From Sporocytophaga sp. (GTDB lineage: Bacteria > Bacteroidota > Bacteroidia > Cytophagales > Cytophagaceae), in NCBI GenBank assembly GCA_024707265.1, contig JANQAB010000010.1, positions 682,001 through 746,000 of the forward strand: a stretch of DNA of 64,000 bases. The letters run 5' to 3'. Below are positions 17,820 to 26,599 of the stretch, piece after piece. Made by a program: the position numbers and the translations under genes. Within the stretch, counting starts at the first letter, position 1. Each line of letters opens with the position of its first letter. The notes under the pieces were generated by a model. It saw only the letters and a list, made by a program, of their open reading frames with translations. It did not search any database and had not been told where the DNA came from.

Positions 17820-17862
17820 GTTTATTAAGAGTTGATTAAGAAAGAGAGTGGGATTGTTAAGA
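17820..17862 (-). promoter_or_regulatory. Pho-box-like 11-bp direct repeats
   Basis: Three 11-base units (17820-17830, 17831-17841, 17852-17862) read on the minus strand as TCTTAATAAAC, TCTTAATCAAC and TCTTAACAATC. The first two are tandem, and the third is separated from them by one further 10-base unit. They lie 60-102 bases upstream of the phosphatase-fusion start. PhoB-type regulators bind direct repeats with 11-base periodicity, and TTAA-containing forms are known in cyanobacteria and Bacillus. The match of position, period and gene function is good, but binding is inferred. Confidence 0.5.
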
Positions 17863-18033
17863 AAGGATAAAGAAGTATAAATAAAAAGTAATAATCTTGC
17901 GGTCTGGCAGGATAAAAAAGACTTAAATCCTATAATCAAGAAGGAGTTACAAGAAGGATTATAAATAATCTAATCAGAATAAATAATAAAAAATACTGTT
18001 TCAAAAATGATGACAGCATTTTGAAATAAAATC

Positions 18034-18066
18034 ATTGATGCCATCGCTTGAAGCGATGGCATCAAT
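18034..18066 (-). terminator. Long palindromic terminator
   Basis: Two 16-base arms (18034-18049 and 18051-18066) are perfectly complementary around a single base; in RNA the loop would take a few pairs. It lies 34 bases past the stop of the broken ELW-repeat gene, and the minus strand continues GATTTTATTT. Confidence 0.75.
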
Positions 18067-18099
18067 ACAAATAGCATTGAAACTAAATATCTAACAAAT

Positions 18100-19695
18100 T
18101 TACTTACTCAGAATCAACTTACCTGTTCTGTTCCATGAAGGACTAGAATATTTATATAAATAAATGCCATCCTCATGTTTCTCTCCACTCCAGATCATAT
18201 CATGAGCATTGCCGGATATAGACTCCACCTGTTTACCTTTGCTATCAAATATCTGAAGTGTTACCAATTCATCACTCACAGGAGATTGAAAATGAAATAC
18301 TGATGAAGAAGGGTTAGGGAAAATTGAAAATTCAGAAATGTCCTCTTGGCTATTAAAGGAAAGATCTTCCCTTAAATCATAGTTGCTTTTATATTTACAT
18401 ACATATAATCTTTTCTTTTCATCAGGAGTATTATTATAAACTCCGTCATTATATGTGGTGAAGAAAATCTTTTCACCTGCTGCAGTGATATCATCAGATC
18501 CAGCAAAGGATCCACCGCCACTGCCAATATTTTTTACTGCTTTAGTACCCTGTATTGTAAAATCAGATTGAAATAACTGATAGTAGTTATCAGGCTCAGC
18601 AGGATAACCATACTCAGCATCTATATGATCAGAAAAAAATAATTTATCTCCTGCAATAGCAAACTTTCTTGGGTCAAAATTCTGCAACCAGAAATTGCTT
18701 ATAGAATTACCATCATAATAGAAAAGATTGGATGCACCGACACCTGCAACACTTAAGTAAAATGCAAGATGGTCTTTACCTGAATACAACTTACCTAAAT
18801 ACGTATCAGGATAATTGACAGTCAACCCCACTGTTCCAGCTTCCGTACCATCAGAACTCCAGAAAGATCCTGAATATCCAAAGTAGCTGACAAAAAAACA
18901 GTATTTCCCTTTAAACGAAAAGATTTCATAAATCCCTGCATCTTCATCAAACTTCTTTACCAGGGAGGTTCCTGCAGGTGTACCATTGGTTTTCCATAGT
19001 TCTTCATGGGGATAATAATCGTTATAATCAGTATGAAAGAAATAATAAGTTCCATATATAAGTTTAACTCCATAACAATTATTAAAAGGAAGTTCAGCAG
19101 CTATGACTGTTCCATACGACTTTCCATTTGTTTTCCAGACGCTCAGTTTATTTAACTCATCAAAAGCAGTAAAATAAAGATAATTTTCATGCTCTCCTAC
19201 ATAAACTGGTGTTGCACTTCCAGATCCAACATTTACATCTTTCACAATTGATAAAGAGTTGGAAAGACTAAGCTTCCAGAGTTCACTTCCATTGATTCCA
19301 TCTTCAATAGAAAGATAAAGTTCATCCTTAAATACGGTAAGTATCTGAACAGAGCTGTATGCCCCGATCTTTTTTGTTCCTGCCGCTGTGCCTGTGCTTT
19401 TCTATAAAGCAGTTTTTCCGCTACTTTCAATAGTGGTAAAATAAAAATGAGTACCATTGACTACAAATTGACTGGTGAACTGTTCTCCAATTTTTATCAG
19501 AGGTTTGGTAGTTCCTGCCAATCCGTTAGATTTCCATAATGTATCATGTACAGTAAAATAGAGATACCCTCCTGCACTGAAAAAATTCTTAGATTCGGAG
19601 GATATGTCTTTAACAAACACGGGTTGTGCTTGGAGGCCCTTCATCACAAGCAAAGACATCATAACTATAAAGATACTCTTGTAAAGTGTTTTCAT
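18100..19695 (-). pseudogene. ELWxxDGT-repeat T9SS protein interrupted by an in-frame amber codon
   Basis: Reading from the ATG at 19695 gives a signal peptide (MKTLYKSIFIVMMSLLVMKG, cut after LQAQ) and the start of an ELW-repeat protein, which stops at a TAG at 19402-19404. The same frame then continues without interruption to 18100, through repeats and a T9SS sorting domain (SIFPNPSSSVF). The intact paralog at 7612 has GKTALW where this gene has GKTAL-stop, so TGG has become TAG at a conserved tryptophan. Total would be 531 residues. It is either a recent nonsense mutation, a sequencing error, or readthrough. It lacks the extra beta domain of the paralog. Confidence 0.85.
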
Positions 19696-20093
19696 TTTAC
19701 TTTTGGTTTTAGGTTGATAAAAATTAAAGACAACAATTTTCCCTTCAGACATGCAAAGTCCGAGGCATTAAAAGCAAGAAATCCTATGGATAAAGTTATT
19801 TTACTTAACTCCAAAGAATTTTTAATTCAATAAAACTATACTTAACTAAAACAACAGGAGGCAGCTTTTTACAGCTAGTATTAAAATAATGCTCAATCCC
19901 CTCTTTCAGGCTAAAAAAATTTATGATTGTGATGCTAAGGTAAGTGTTTTTCAGATTATTCACTCCAAAAAACTAATATTTTGAACTGGGATTTATGGGA
20001 TTAAGGGATAGACAGGATTATCTCTGATGCCTCGTCCTAAATTAAGTTTACAGTTTTTAGTTTAAATACTGAATAGAGTTTACAAATATGACA
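19696..20093. other. Intergenic region with a GGGATT-type repeat
   Basis: No convincing gene is seen in these 398 bases between two broken minus-strand genes. At 19983-20022 there is a short run of GGGATT/GGATT words spaced about 9-11 bases apart. Similar-sounding phrases are scattered in other bacterial genomes, but I cannot assign it to a named repeat family from this window alone. Confidence 0.3.
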
Positions 20094-20981
20094 TTATGGA
20101 AGTTCTACCAATCGGGATCCGTCCCACTTATAATGTTTTTTTATATTTTTTAGTACCCCCATTTTAAACTCCCCATTCAGCTCATATAATGGGTTATTGT
20201 TCTCATCAAATAATTGCCCAGACTTATATTCGCTATAAAATATAGTATCGCGTTGAGGATCTAATGGAAGCGTAACAAATGATGAATAATCTTCCCCTTC
20301 TAAATCAGAAAAAAATTGAGAAGTACTAAACAGTATATCAAATTTCCCATTGGCATCTATGATATAATTATTTCGATCCGAACACCCACAACATTCACCC
20401 TATGTTTCAAACAATAATATTATATCAACATTTTTCCACTTTGATGAATTGAACTGTCGGACATATTCAGGAAAATATCCTGGTAATTGAAATGTATCAA
20501 GAAATACTTGATGGGTAAAATTGTATTTATAGATTGCAGAGCCATGAATAAAATACTTTATATTTTTTGACTGTGAATTAAATGAATACAAGGCAACGTC
20601 ATTTAATCGAATATATGCATTATGACCATTATATTGAATTGTTATCCAATCTTCCATTGGAATATCGAAAACAGGCGTTAATGAAGTATTAAATTTAAGA
20701 GTATCAAGTACCTGACTTGAAGTATCCGGTTGCCTATATATAAGACTATTCTCAGAAAATAAAACGGGCTGAACGAGTCTTTTAAAAACTTTGAACTCAT
20801 CAAGTTTTAAAAAATTATCAGATCCTTTCGATCTTTCAATTGAATCTGTTTTGATTGAATCAGCTTGAACAATAGTACTGCCTGAAGTATCCAAGGTTGC
20901 ATTTTTTTCCTCTTCAACCCTTGATTTCTGCTCTGTACAAGATGTAAAAATAATAATGATTATAACTATTATGATTCTCAT
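20094..20981 (-). pseudogene. Lipoprotein gene interrupted by an in-frame amber codon
   Basis: The ATG at 20981 starts a lipoprotein signal (IIIIIFTSC, Cys at 15) and an SH3-like segment around residues 75-125 (SLIYRQPDTSSQVLDTL, then MEDWITIQYNGHNAYIRL). A TAG at 20400-20402 ends it after 193 residues, but the frame stays open for another 101 codons to a TAA at 20094. That extension looks coding (GECCGCSDRNNYIIDANGKF, and an ENNNPLYELNGEFKMG segment). The complete product would be about 295 residues. Function is unknown. This is the second amber-interrupted gene within 1.3 kb. Confidence 0.65.
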
Positions 20982-21419
20982 ATTGAATATGATAAGTAAC
21001 TAAAAATACGCTCCGAAAAACCTCTTCACTGAAGATTAGTAATGCCTCTAGCTACAGCAATATAATGTTAGTTCTTGTGGTTTCAAATCTTTTAACTTAC
21101 ATGTTAAACATAAGGTAATAGAAGGAGTGTTTGAAGCTGAAGAAGATAATATTACACAGTCGCTTTAAATACTGTAATCTACCTAAGATGTACAACTTGG
21201 CTTGATGACTATATTCCTATTTATTCTTTCATTAAGAAAAGTGACATACGTTTAAACACTCAACAAAACCATGTAATATTTTTAACAACATTTGAATAAA
21301 ATAATTTTTCTCTTAAATTGCGTTCATAATATCAACCTATAAATCAATGTTTAACCAGCTAATTATAATTTTTACACAGTAACACTTAAATAACTTTTAC
21401 AAACATTTTCAACCTATTT
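20982..21419. other. Divergent intergenic region upstream of the cytolysin-like gene
   Basis: This 438-base region separates the broken lipoprotein from the cytolysin-like gene and must hold promoters for both. A short open stretch on the plus strand (21052-21168, ending HKVIEGVFEAEEDNITQSL) looks like a decayed coding fragment, but it has no start and no family I recognise. No clear TAnnTTTG element is seen before the cytolysin gene. Confidence 0.3.
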
Positions 21420-23147
21420 ATGAATAAAATTTTTATTCTAGCTATTGCTATGGTTTTGTTTGCAGGATGCAAAAAAAACAGGGATGTAAATCCTAATCTT
21501 CCCAATCCGAAACGAGAACTCAATGAATATCTGGCTTCTATGCAGCCGGTGCAAAACCCGGGAGTTATTGAAACGGCACAGGCTCTGGGAGATCCTTTGG
21601 TCTCATGGGCCGGTTCTACTTATTGTAAATCGACCAAATACAAATTAGGCCCTGAATATTCAGAGGGCTTTTTATTAAATCCGCAGACCGATGTTATTTA
21701 TCCTGGCGCTATTCTGGATGGCAATAGCATATATAACGGTACTTACAAATTACTTTCGCTTCCCCGTACAGGTGGCACCATTTCTACAGACCTTGTTAAT
21801 GCGCAAAAGGGATTTATAGAAATTAAAGAAACCAAACGGTCAACAGTACAACAAGGAATGCTTGACCTGATGCGGGATAATCAGATCAATGGTTCAAGTG
21901 CCGGGGCCCAGATAAACTTTCAGATAGATGAGATTCGTAGTGAACAGCAAATGGATATGCATCTTGGTTTTTCATTAGGTGTTGAGAATAAAATGAAAGT
22001 CAAGGCTGGATTTGATTTTAACCAAAGCGCTAAAAAGACAAGGGTTTTAGCCAGGTTTCAGCAAATCTATTATACCTTGTCTTATGATCCCAAAAACCGT
22101 CCAGCTGACTATTTTCAACCTGGCGTCACTTCCCAGCAGGTATATAACAGTATAGATGGCACCCCATTTTCTCCTGTTTATGTATCCAATGTAAAATATG
22201 GCAGAATGGCGTTTTATTGTTTTGAAAGTACTCTAAGTTCCAAAGAAATAAAAACAGAGCTAGAAGCACAATTTACTTATGCCAAGGTTACAGGAAGTAT
22301 AGATGCCAGCTATAAATCAAAATTCACCAATGATAATACAAAAATAACCGGTACCATCATTGGAGGCTCTGGCAGCGATGCAGTGCAGGCCATCAATGGT
22401 GTTGAAGGATTCTATAGTTATATTCTGGCCGGAGGAAATTATTCTGCAAGTTCTCCAGGATTACCAATAGCCTATACCCTGCGAAGGATAAGCGATAACG
22501 GAGTATTTAATGTGGTAAACATTTCTGAATATGTAGTAAATGAGTGCTATAATACCACAGGAGCTTTAAAAATAAACTTTGCCAGCCACATTAACGGACC
22601 TCAGGATGATAATATCTGGGGAGATATCAAAGCCAATATTGGCATTGACAGTGGCAATGGCAAGAGTTCTTTTGCTCACGGACCAGTGACCATTTTTTTC
22701 AAACCCACTGCTGACGACCGCCTGTATTTAAAGAATAACGGAGAAAAGGTAAACTTTGATGAGAACTCCGGAAAACTGGAAATTTCATACAATCCTGAAA
22801 AATTTGACAAAACATTTATAGACCTGACCTTTAACCTTACCAACAGATATTACTGGTTTGATGTGGGCAAGGACAAACATAACGGTACAACTGATGATTA
22901 CATAAACAAAACTGTCAGAATTTATCTTAAAGACATTGTTGATGAAAGATACGGAGCTGACTGGAGTAAGGTAGGTGACGGAACCCTTAATTACAATTTG
23001 TATATGGATGGAGCGTATAAGACCGACAGAGCCTGCACTAAAAAGAATGCTTTTGGCGGTTGCTCCAGCTGGAGCGATATCGATGTTTCCAAAACAGCAT
23101 CAAACACTATTTTCAATTTTTCAATTAATGTAAACGCTCCTCAATAA
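21420..23147 (+). CDS. Cholesterol-dependent-cytolysin-like lipoprotein (thiol-activated cytolysin family)
   Basis: A protein of 575 residues. A lipobox (LFAGC, Cys17) and a short linker precede a region (about 95-375) that follows the perfringolysin/thiol-activated cytolysin order: SLPRTGGTISTDL, then RFQQIYYTLSYDPKNRPADYF (212-232), VYVSNVKYGRMAFY (253-266), LSSKEIKTEL and LPIAYTLRRISDNGVFNVV. The bend glycine pair is IIGG (313-316). The canonical C-terminal domain 4 with its Trp-rich undecapeptide is missing; instead there is a different beta-rich domain (about 380-575). Such CDC-like proteins in Bacteroidota form oligomeric membrane pores. Three paralogous lipoprotein genes follow on the same strand. 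Target membrane is unknown. Confidence 0.85.
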   Translation: MNKIFILAIAMVLFAGCKKNRDVNPNLPNPKRELNEYLASMQPVQNPGVIETAQALGDPLVSWAGSTYCKSTKYKLGPEYSEGFLLNPQTDVIYPGAILDGNSIYNGTYKLLSLPRTGGTISTDLVNAQKGFIEIKETKRSTVQQGMLDLMRDNQINGSSAGAQINFQIDEIRSEQQMDMHLGFSLGVENKMKVKAGFDFNQSAKKTRVLARFQQIYYTLSYDPKNRPADYFQPGVTSQQVYNSIDGTPFSPVYVSNVKYGRMAFYCFESTLSSKEIKTELEAQFTYAKVTGSIDASYKSKFTNDNTKITGTIIGGSGSDAVQAINGVEGFYSYILAGGNYSASSPGLPIAYTLRRISDNGVFNVVNISEYVVNECYNTTGALKINFASHINGPQDDNIWGDIKANIGIDSGNGKSSFAHGPVTIFFKPTADDRLYLKNNGEKVNFDENSGKLEISYNPEKFDKTFIDLTFNLTNRYYWFDVGKDKHNGTTDDYINKTVRIYLKDIVDERYGADWSKVGDGTLNYNLYMDGAYKTDRACTKKNAFGGCSSWSDIDVSKTASNTIFNFSINVNAPQ

Positions 23148-23164
23148 AATAAATTAAAGTCAAA

Positions 23165-23194
23165 ATACCGGCTAAAATATTCTCAGGCCGGTAT
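23165..23194 (+). terminator. Terminator after the cytolysin-like gene
   Basis: An 8-bp perfect stem (23165-23172 with 23187-23194) with a 14-base loop, followed by CTTTTC, lies 17 bases past the cytolysin stop. The weak U-run could allow partial readthrough into the lipoprotein genes. Confidence 0.6.
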
Positions 23195-23228
23195 CTTTTC
23201 AAAAACAGATAACATATAAGATAAAAAA

Positions 23229-23882
23229 ATGAAAAAAATAATTTTCACAGTTTTGGCATCAGGTTTAATATTCTGTGCATGTAAAAGGGATAAAAATAAC
23301 AATCCTACACCCAATAATGATACTACCACCAAGGTAGTTCCGATACCTATTGTTGAAATTAGATTTATTAAACTATATAATCAGGCATTGGATACAGCCA
23401 AACAAAATGGCTATAATTTTTATAGTATATCATCTCAAAATAGTTTTAATTCTAAAAATGGTCCCATCGAAATCGCCTTTGTGCACAACCAACCTGCAAA
23501 CAATAGTACAAAGCATTTAATAGGCAGCGCTACTTCCGCTATAGTTAGGTCAGAGCATGGAGTTCCCAACACGAATAAAACCAATATCGAATTTTATAAA
23601 ATAAACAATGGTTCCAACACATTGATTTATGATACAATAAGTTTATCCTCCAGTATTGAAACCATCTTTGCCACAAAAGCAACTAAATCCGATATCAATG
23701 GCGAATCGAACGCCATACAATCGGATGGATATGGCTGGGATAAGGATGATATTTTGGGATTTAAATTGAGCAATGGTAAAAGAGGCTTAATATTGTTAAC
23801 TTCGAAACCTACCGGAAGCAAAGACGAGAACTCAAACATTATTCTAGGCAATATCCAGTTTGACATCAAAATGGAGAAATAA
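23229..23882 (+). CDS. Tandem lipoprotein paralog 1 of 3
   Basis: A protein of 217 residues with signal MKKIIFTVLASGLIFCAC (lipid Cys probably 18), a Lys/Asp/Asn/Pro-rich linker and a globular domain starting KVVPIPIVEI. It shares about two thirds of its residues with the two following genes, including IKLYNQALDT, PIEIAFVHNQP, SLSSSIETIFATKATKS, GESNAIQS and FKLSNGKRGLI, and ends IQFDIKMEK. No known family is recognised; the ending resembles other Bacteroidota lipoproteins with a GKxGLI...IKxxK tail. It follows the cytolysin-like gene by 81 bases. Confidence 0.82.
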   Translation: MKKIIFTVLASGLIFCACKRDKNNNPTPNNDTTTKVVPIPIVEIRFIKLYNQALDTAKQNGYNFYSISSQNSFNSKNGPIEIAFVHNQPANNSTKHLIGSATSAIVRSEHGVPNTNKTNIEFYKINNGSNTLIYDTISLSSSIETIFATKATKSDINGESNAIQSDGYGWDKDDILGFKLSNGKRGLILLTSKPTGSKDENSNIILGNIQFDIKMEK

Positions 23883-23908
23883 AACCGTCTTGTAACTTTA
23901 ACATCATT

Positions 23909-23936
23909 GGGAGAACCTGAAATTAAAGGTTCTCCC
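23909..23936 (+). terminator. Terminator after lipoprotein paralog 1
   Basis: A 10-bp perfect GC-containing stem (23909-23918 with 23927-23936) and an 8-base loop lie 26 bases after the stop codon. A related hairpin with the core GAGAACCT/AGGTTCTC also follows paralog 2, showing that the terminator was duplicated with the gene. Confidence 0.75.
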
Positions 23937-23998
23937 CTCTATCACCTTTTTTTAAGAATTTATATACCAGCATTTACATCAATTCAACCATCATAAAA

Positions 23999-24661
23999 AT
24001 GAAAAAACTACTTTTTATAATCATTGCAACCGGATTATTTTTTTGTGCATGTAATAAGAATAAAAAGACAGATCCAAATCCCAATTCTGTTGATACTTCG
24101 ACCAAGGTTGTTCCGATACCAGTAGTTGAGATTAGAAATATTAAACTTTATAACCAGGCATTGGATACTGTTGCCAATCCACATTTATATAATTTTTATA
24201 ATATAACCCATCAAAAATATAACAATTCACTAGATTTCCCGATTGAAATTGCTTTTGTACATAACCAACCTACGGATAATAGTTCTATGCATTTATTAGG
24301 CTGTGCTAATTCCCTTTCAGTAAGGGTAATGCATGGGATACCTAAAGAAAATAAAACCAATACCGAATTTTATAAGATAAACAATGACTCAAACACAAAA
24401 CTGTACGATACCATAACACTATCTTCCAGTATAGAAACCATATTTACAACAAAAGCAACCAAGTCAAATGTTTACGGAGAATCAAATGCTATACAATCAG
24501 ATGGATTTGGTTGGGATAAGGATGATATTTTAGGTTTTAAATTAAGTAATGGTAAAAGAGGCTTAATCATACTAAACGCCAAACCTACAGGAAGTAAAAA
24601 TCCAGATACAGGTTCAATTAGTGATGGTAACATCCAGTTTGATATCAAAATGGAGAAATAA
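23999..24661 (+). CDS. Tandem lipoprotein paralog 2 of 3
   Basis: A protein of 220 residues, a close paralog of its neighbours: lipoprotein signal ending FFCAC, linker with DPNPNSVDTSTK, then the shared domain. The most variable parts are the residues after ALDT (about 58-80) and the segment after HLLG (about 100-115), while the SLSSSIETIF and GWDKDDILGFKLSNGKRG blocks are nearly identical to paralog 1. It has its own upstream gap of 116 bases and its own terminator. The lipid Cys with following Asn/Lys residues suggests an outer-membrane lipoprotein. Function unknown. Confidence 0.82.
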   Translation: MKKLLFIIIATGLFFCACNKNKKTDPNPNSVDTSTKVVPIPVVEIRNIKLYNQALDTVANPHLYNFYNITHQKYNNSLDFPIEIAFVHNQPTDNSSMHLLGCANSLSVRVMHGIPKENKTNTEFYKINNDSNTKLYDTITLSSSIETIFTTKATKSNVYGESNAIQSDGFGWDKDDILGFKLSNGKRGLIILNAKPTGSKNPDTGSISDGNIQFDIKMEK

Positions 24662-24685
24662 AATAGTGTTCTAATTATAACATAA

Positions 24686-24715
24686 AGTGAGAACCTGAAA
24701 TTTCAGGTTCTCGCT
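24686..24715 (+). terminator. Terminator after lipoprotein paralog 2
   Basis: A 15-base inverted repeat with one G-U pair (24686-24700 with 24701-24715), followed by TATTTC, lies 24 bases after the stop. Its core matches the hairpin after paralog 1. Confidence 0.75.
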
Positions 24716-24773
24716 TATTTCACTCATTCTTTAAAGTTGAACTATAAACCAGGATTTTCTTTCAATACAACTA

Positions 24774-25436
24774 ATGAAAAAACTACTTTTTACAATTATT
24801 GCTTCAGGATTAGTTTTCTGTGCATGCAAAAAGGATAAAAAAGACAATCCTAATCCCAATTCTGTTGATACTACGACTAAGGTTATTCCGATACCAGTTG
24901 TTGAGATTAGAAATATTAAACTTTATAACCAGGCTCTGGATGCAACCGCCCATCCATATTGGTTTAGATTTTATAATATAACCAATCGCCAATATAGTAA
25001 CTCTGTGGATTCCCCTATCGAAATTGCTTTTGTACATCACCAACCCACGGACAATAGCTCAAAGTACCTTTTAGGTTGTGCTGCTTCAATGTATGTTAGT
25101 TTAGCGCATGGAGTTCCCAAAACAAATAAAACCTATACTGAATTTTATAAAATAGACAATGGTACCAATACATTGGTGTACGATACCATAAGTTTGTCTT
25201 CCAGTATTGAAAAAATATTTGCGACAAAGGCGACTAAATCCGTTATTTTGGGTGAATCGAATGCCATCCAGTCGTTTGCATGGGGCTGGTTTGATGGAAG
25301 TATATTTGGATTTAAGCTAAGCAACGGCAAAAGAGGCTTGATTTTATTAACAGCTATACCAACAGGCAGCAAAGATCCTAAAACAGGAGATATAACTTTA
25401 GGTGATATCAAGTTTAATATCAAGATGGAGAAATAA
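24774..25436 (+). CDS. Tandem lipoprotein paralog 3 of 3
   Basis: A protein of 220 residues, most similar to paralog 2 in the N-terminal half (VDTTTKVIPIPVVEIRNIKL) but to paralog 1 in the SLSSSIEKIFATKATKS and KRGLILLT blocks, as if the copies had recombined. It differs from both in the GWDKDDILGF block, which here reads GWFDGSIFGF. Lipoprotein signal ends VFCAC. It closes the array; a strong terminator follows. Confidence 0.82.
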   Translation: MKKLLFTIIASGLVFCACKKDKKDNPNPNSVDTTTKVIPIPVVEIRNIKLYNQALDATAHPYWFRFYNITNRQYSNSVDSPIEIAFVHHQPTDNSSKYLLGCAASMYVSLAHGVPKTNKTYTEFYKIDNGTNTLVYDTISLSSSIEKIFATKATKSVILGESNAIQSFAWGWFDGSIFGFKLSNGKRGLILLTAIPTGSKDPKTGDITLGDIKFNIKMEK

Positions 25437-25465
25437 AATCTTTCAAGGCTTTATTAGGTTCACAG

Positions 25466-25499
25466 AAAAAGAGAATCTACATAATCAGATTCTCTTTTT
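25466..25499 (+). terminator. Strong terminator ending the lipoprotein array
   Basis: A 13-bp perfect stem (25466-25478 with 25487-25499) and an 8-base loop, with the descending arm running into a long T-run. It lies 29 bases after the third paralog. Confidence 0.85.
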
Positions 25500-25734
25500 T
25501 TATTATAACTCCATATTACTAATCTCTTACAGCTCAATATCTATAAGAATAATTAGAACATCACTTTTCCATTTATTACAAGGCCCAATTTGCCAGTTTA
25601 CATTTTTTTATTGAAACAGTGCTTTTTTCACTGAACTCTTCTTACTATCCATCAAACAAATAACAGTACACTATTCATCCCATCTGTCCAAAAAGAGAAT
25701 AATAAAAAGTTAAACACTACATCTGGGTTACAGA

Positions 25735-25999
25735 AGAACTACTCAACTGGGATAAAATTCGTATACCTATACCTGACTAAGTGCGATGTTACTTTGAAAA
25801 TATTCAAGGTATGGAGATAAGCAAAGAAAGCATTAACAAAAATTCATTTGAGTATAAGCACACATTGAATTTAGATGGACTTGCTCCTGGCATTTATGTA
25901 TTGGAGGTTAAATGTGAAAGTAAAGTTGGGGTTGTAAAATTTATTAAGAGCAAAAGAACAAGTTGTCTTAAAGGAGATGGCTTCTTTTTTTTAACATAA
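25735..25999 (+). pseudogene. Orphan T9SS sorting-domain remnant
   Basis: Two overlapping frames together read like the last 75 or so residues of a T9SS type A sorting domain: KFVYLYLTKCDVTLKIF in one frame, then NIQGMEISKESINKNSFEYK and GLAPGIYVLEVKCESKVGVV in another, ending VKFIKSK with an extra tail. There is no signal peptide or body of the protein upstream. It is best seen as the decayed 3' end of a lost secreted-protein gene lying just after the lipoprotein array. Confidence 0.55.
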
Positions 26000-26087
26000 G
26001 GACCATTATAAATTTTCTAGACTTTCGGTATCGATAACAGTGGTACAGGCGAAAAACCGGACACCTAATGAAAATAGAAAAATTACT

Positions 26088-26492
26088 TTATTTGTTGAAA
26101 TAGATATCATCATTAGTTCCTTCGATCCGATCTTTTCCTGAAGAGTATAGAACAAAGGAATCTTTAGTTTGCATATAGTAAAAATTCCTCCCCCATCCAT
26201 CTATTTTCCAATCTCTCTTTAATGGATTATTTCTTAAAACAGCTTCAAGATTAGAGGGAAATGTGTTATTGGTTTTCCTAAAACTTTCAATTTCAAAGAG
26301 GAGCGCATTGCCTCTTCTTGATGTAATACGATTAGATTCTGATGCTTTTAAAACTGTTCGAACTTCTTTAAAAACTGGTTGAGCTATCCAAAATAATACA
26401 ATAATACCCAATAGGATACTTACACACCATATTCTAAACTTCCTACTATACCAAAACAAACCATCAAAAATTAAACTAATTAAGGTTTCCAT
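26088..26492 (-). CDS. Membrane protein with GspG-like (pseudopilin) C-terminal domain
   Basis: A protein of 134 residues with one N-terminal membrane segment (about 22-42) and a C-terminal half that follows the type II secretion pseudopilin GspG pattern: LKRDWKIDGWGRNFYYMQ, then SFVLYSSGKDRIEGTNDDIYF. In GspG this region binds calcium. The type III prepilin leader (G/FT motif) before the hydrophobic segment is absent, so it is unlikely to be processed as a pilin. It lies 107 bases downstream of the transglutaminase-fusion gene on the same strand. Confidence 0.72.
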   Translation of the reverse strand: METLISLIFDGLFWYSRKFRIWCVSILLGIIVLFWIAQPVFKEVRTVLKASESNRITSRRGNALLFEIESFRKTNNTFPSNLEAVLRNNPLKRDWKIDGWGRNFYYMQTKDSFVLYSSGKDRIEGTNDDIYFNK

Positions 26493-26599
26493 CTATAGAG
26501 ATAATTTATAACATAAATCCCCAAGTTGCAATCTTTCACAGGCATTCGTTTCCATGACCTTTTACAGTAATAGATTAATGCTTTTTTCAAAGTATTCCA

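Noticed and set aside
19983..20022. Degenerate GGGATT words as a CRISPR-like or iteron array
   Set aside because: Units are irregular in length and only about four occur; no origin-like or cas context is present.
19402..20402. Reassignment of TAG as a sense codon in this organism
   Set aside because: Other genes in the window, such as the SRPBCC gene ending at 2232, terminate at TAG at the expected family length, so two interrupted genes are not enough.
23229..25436. CRISPR array or simple tandem repeat
   Set aside because: The repetition is between complete coding genes with diverged sequence and separate terminators, not short direct repeats with spacers.
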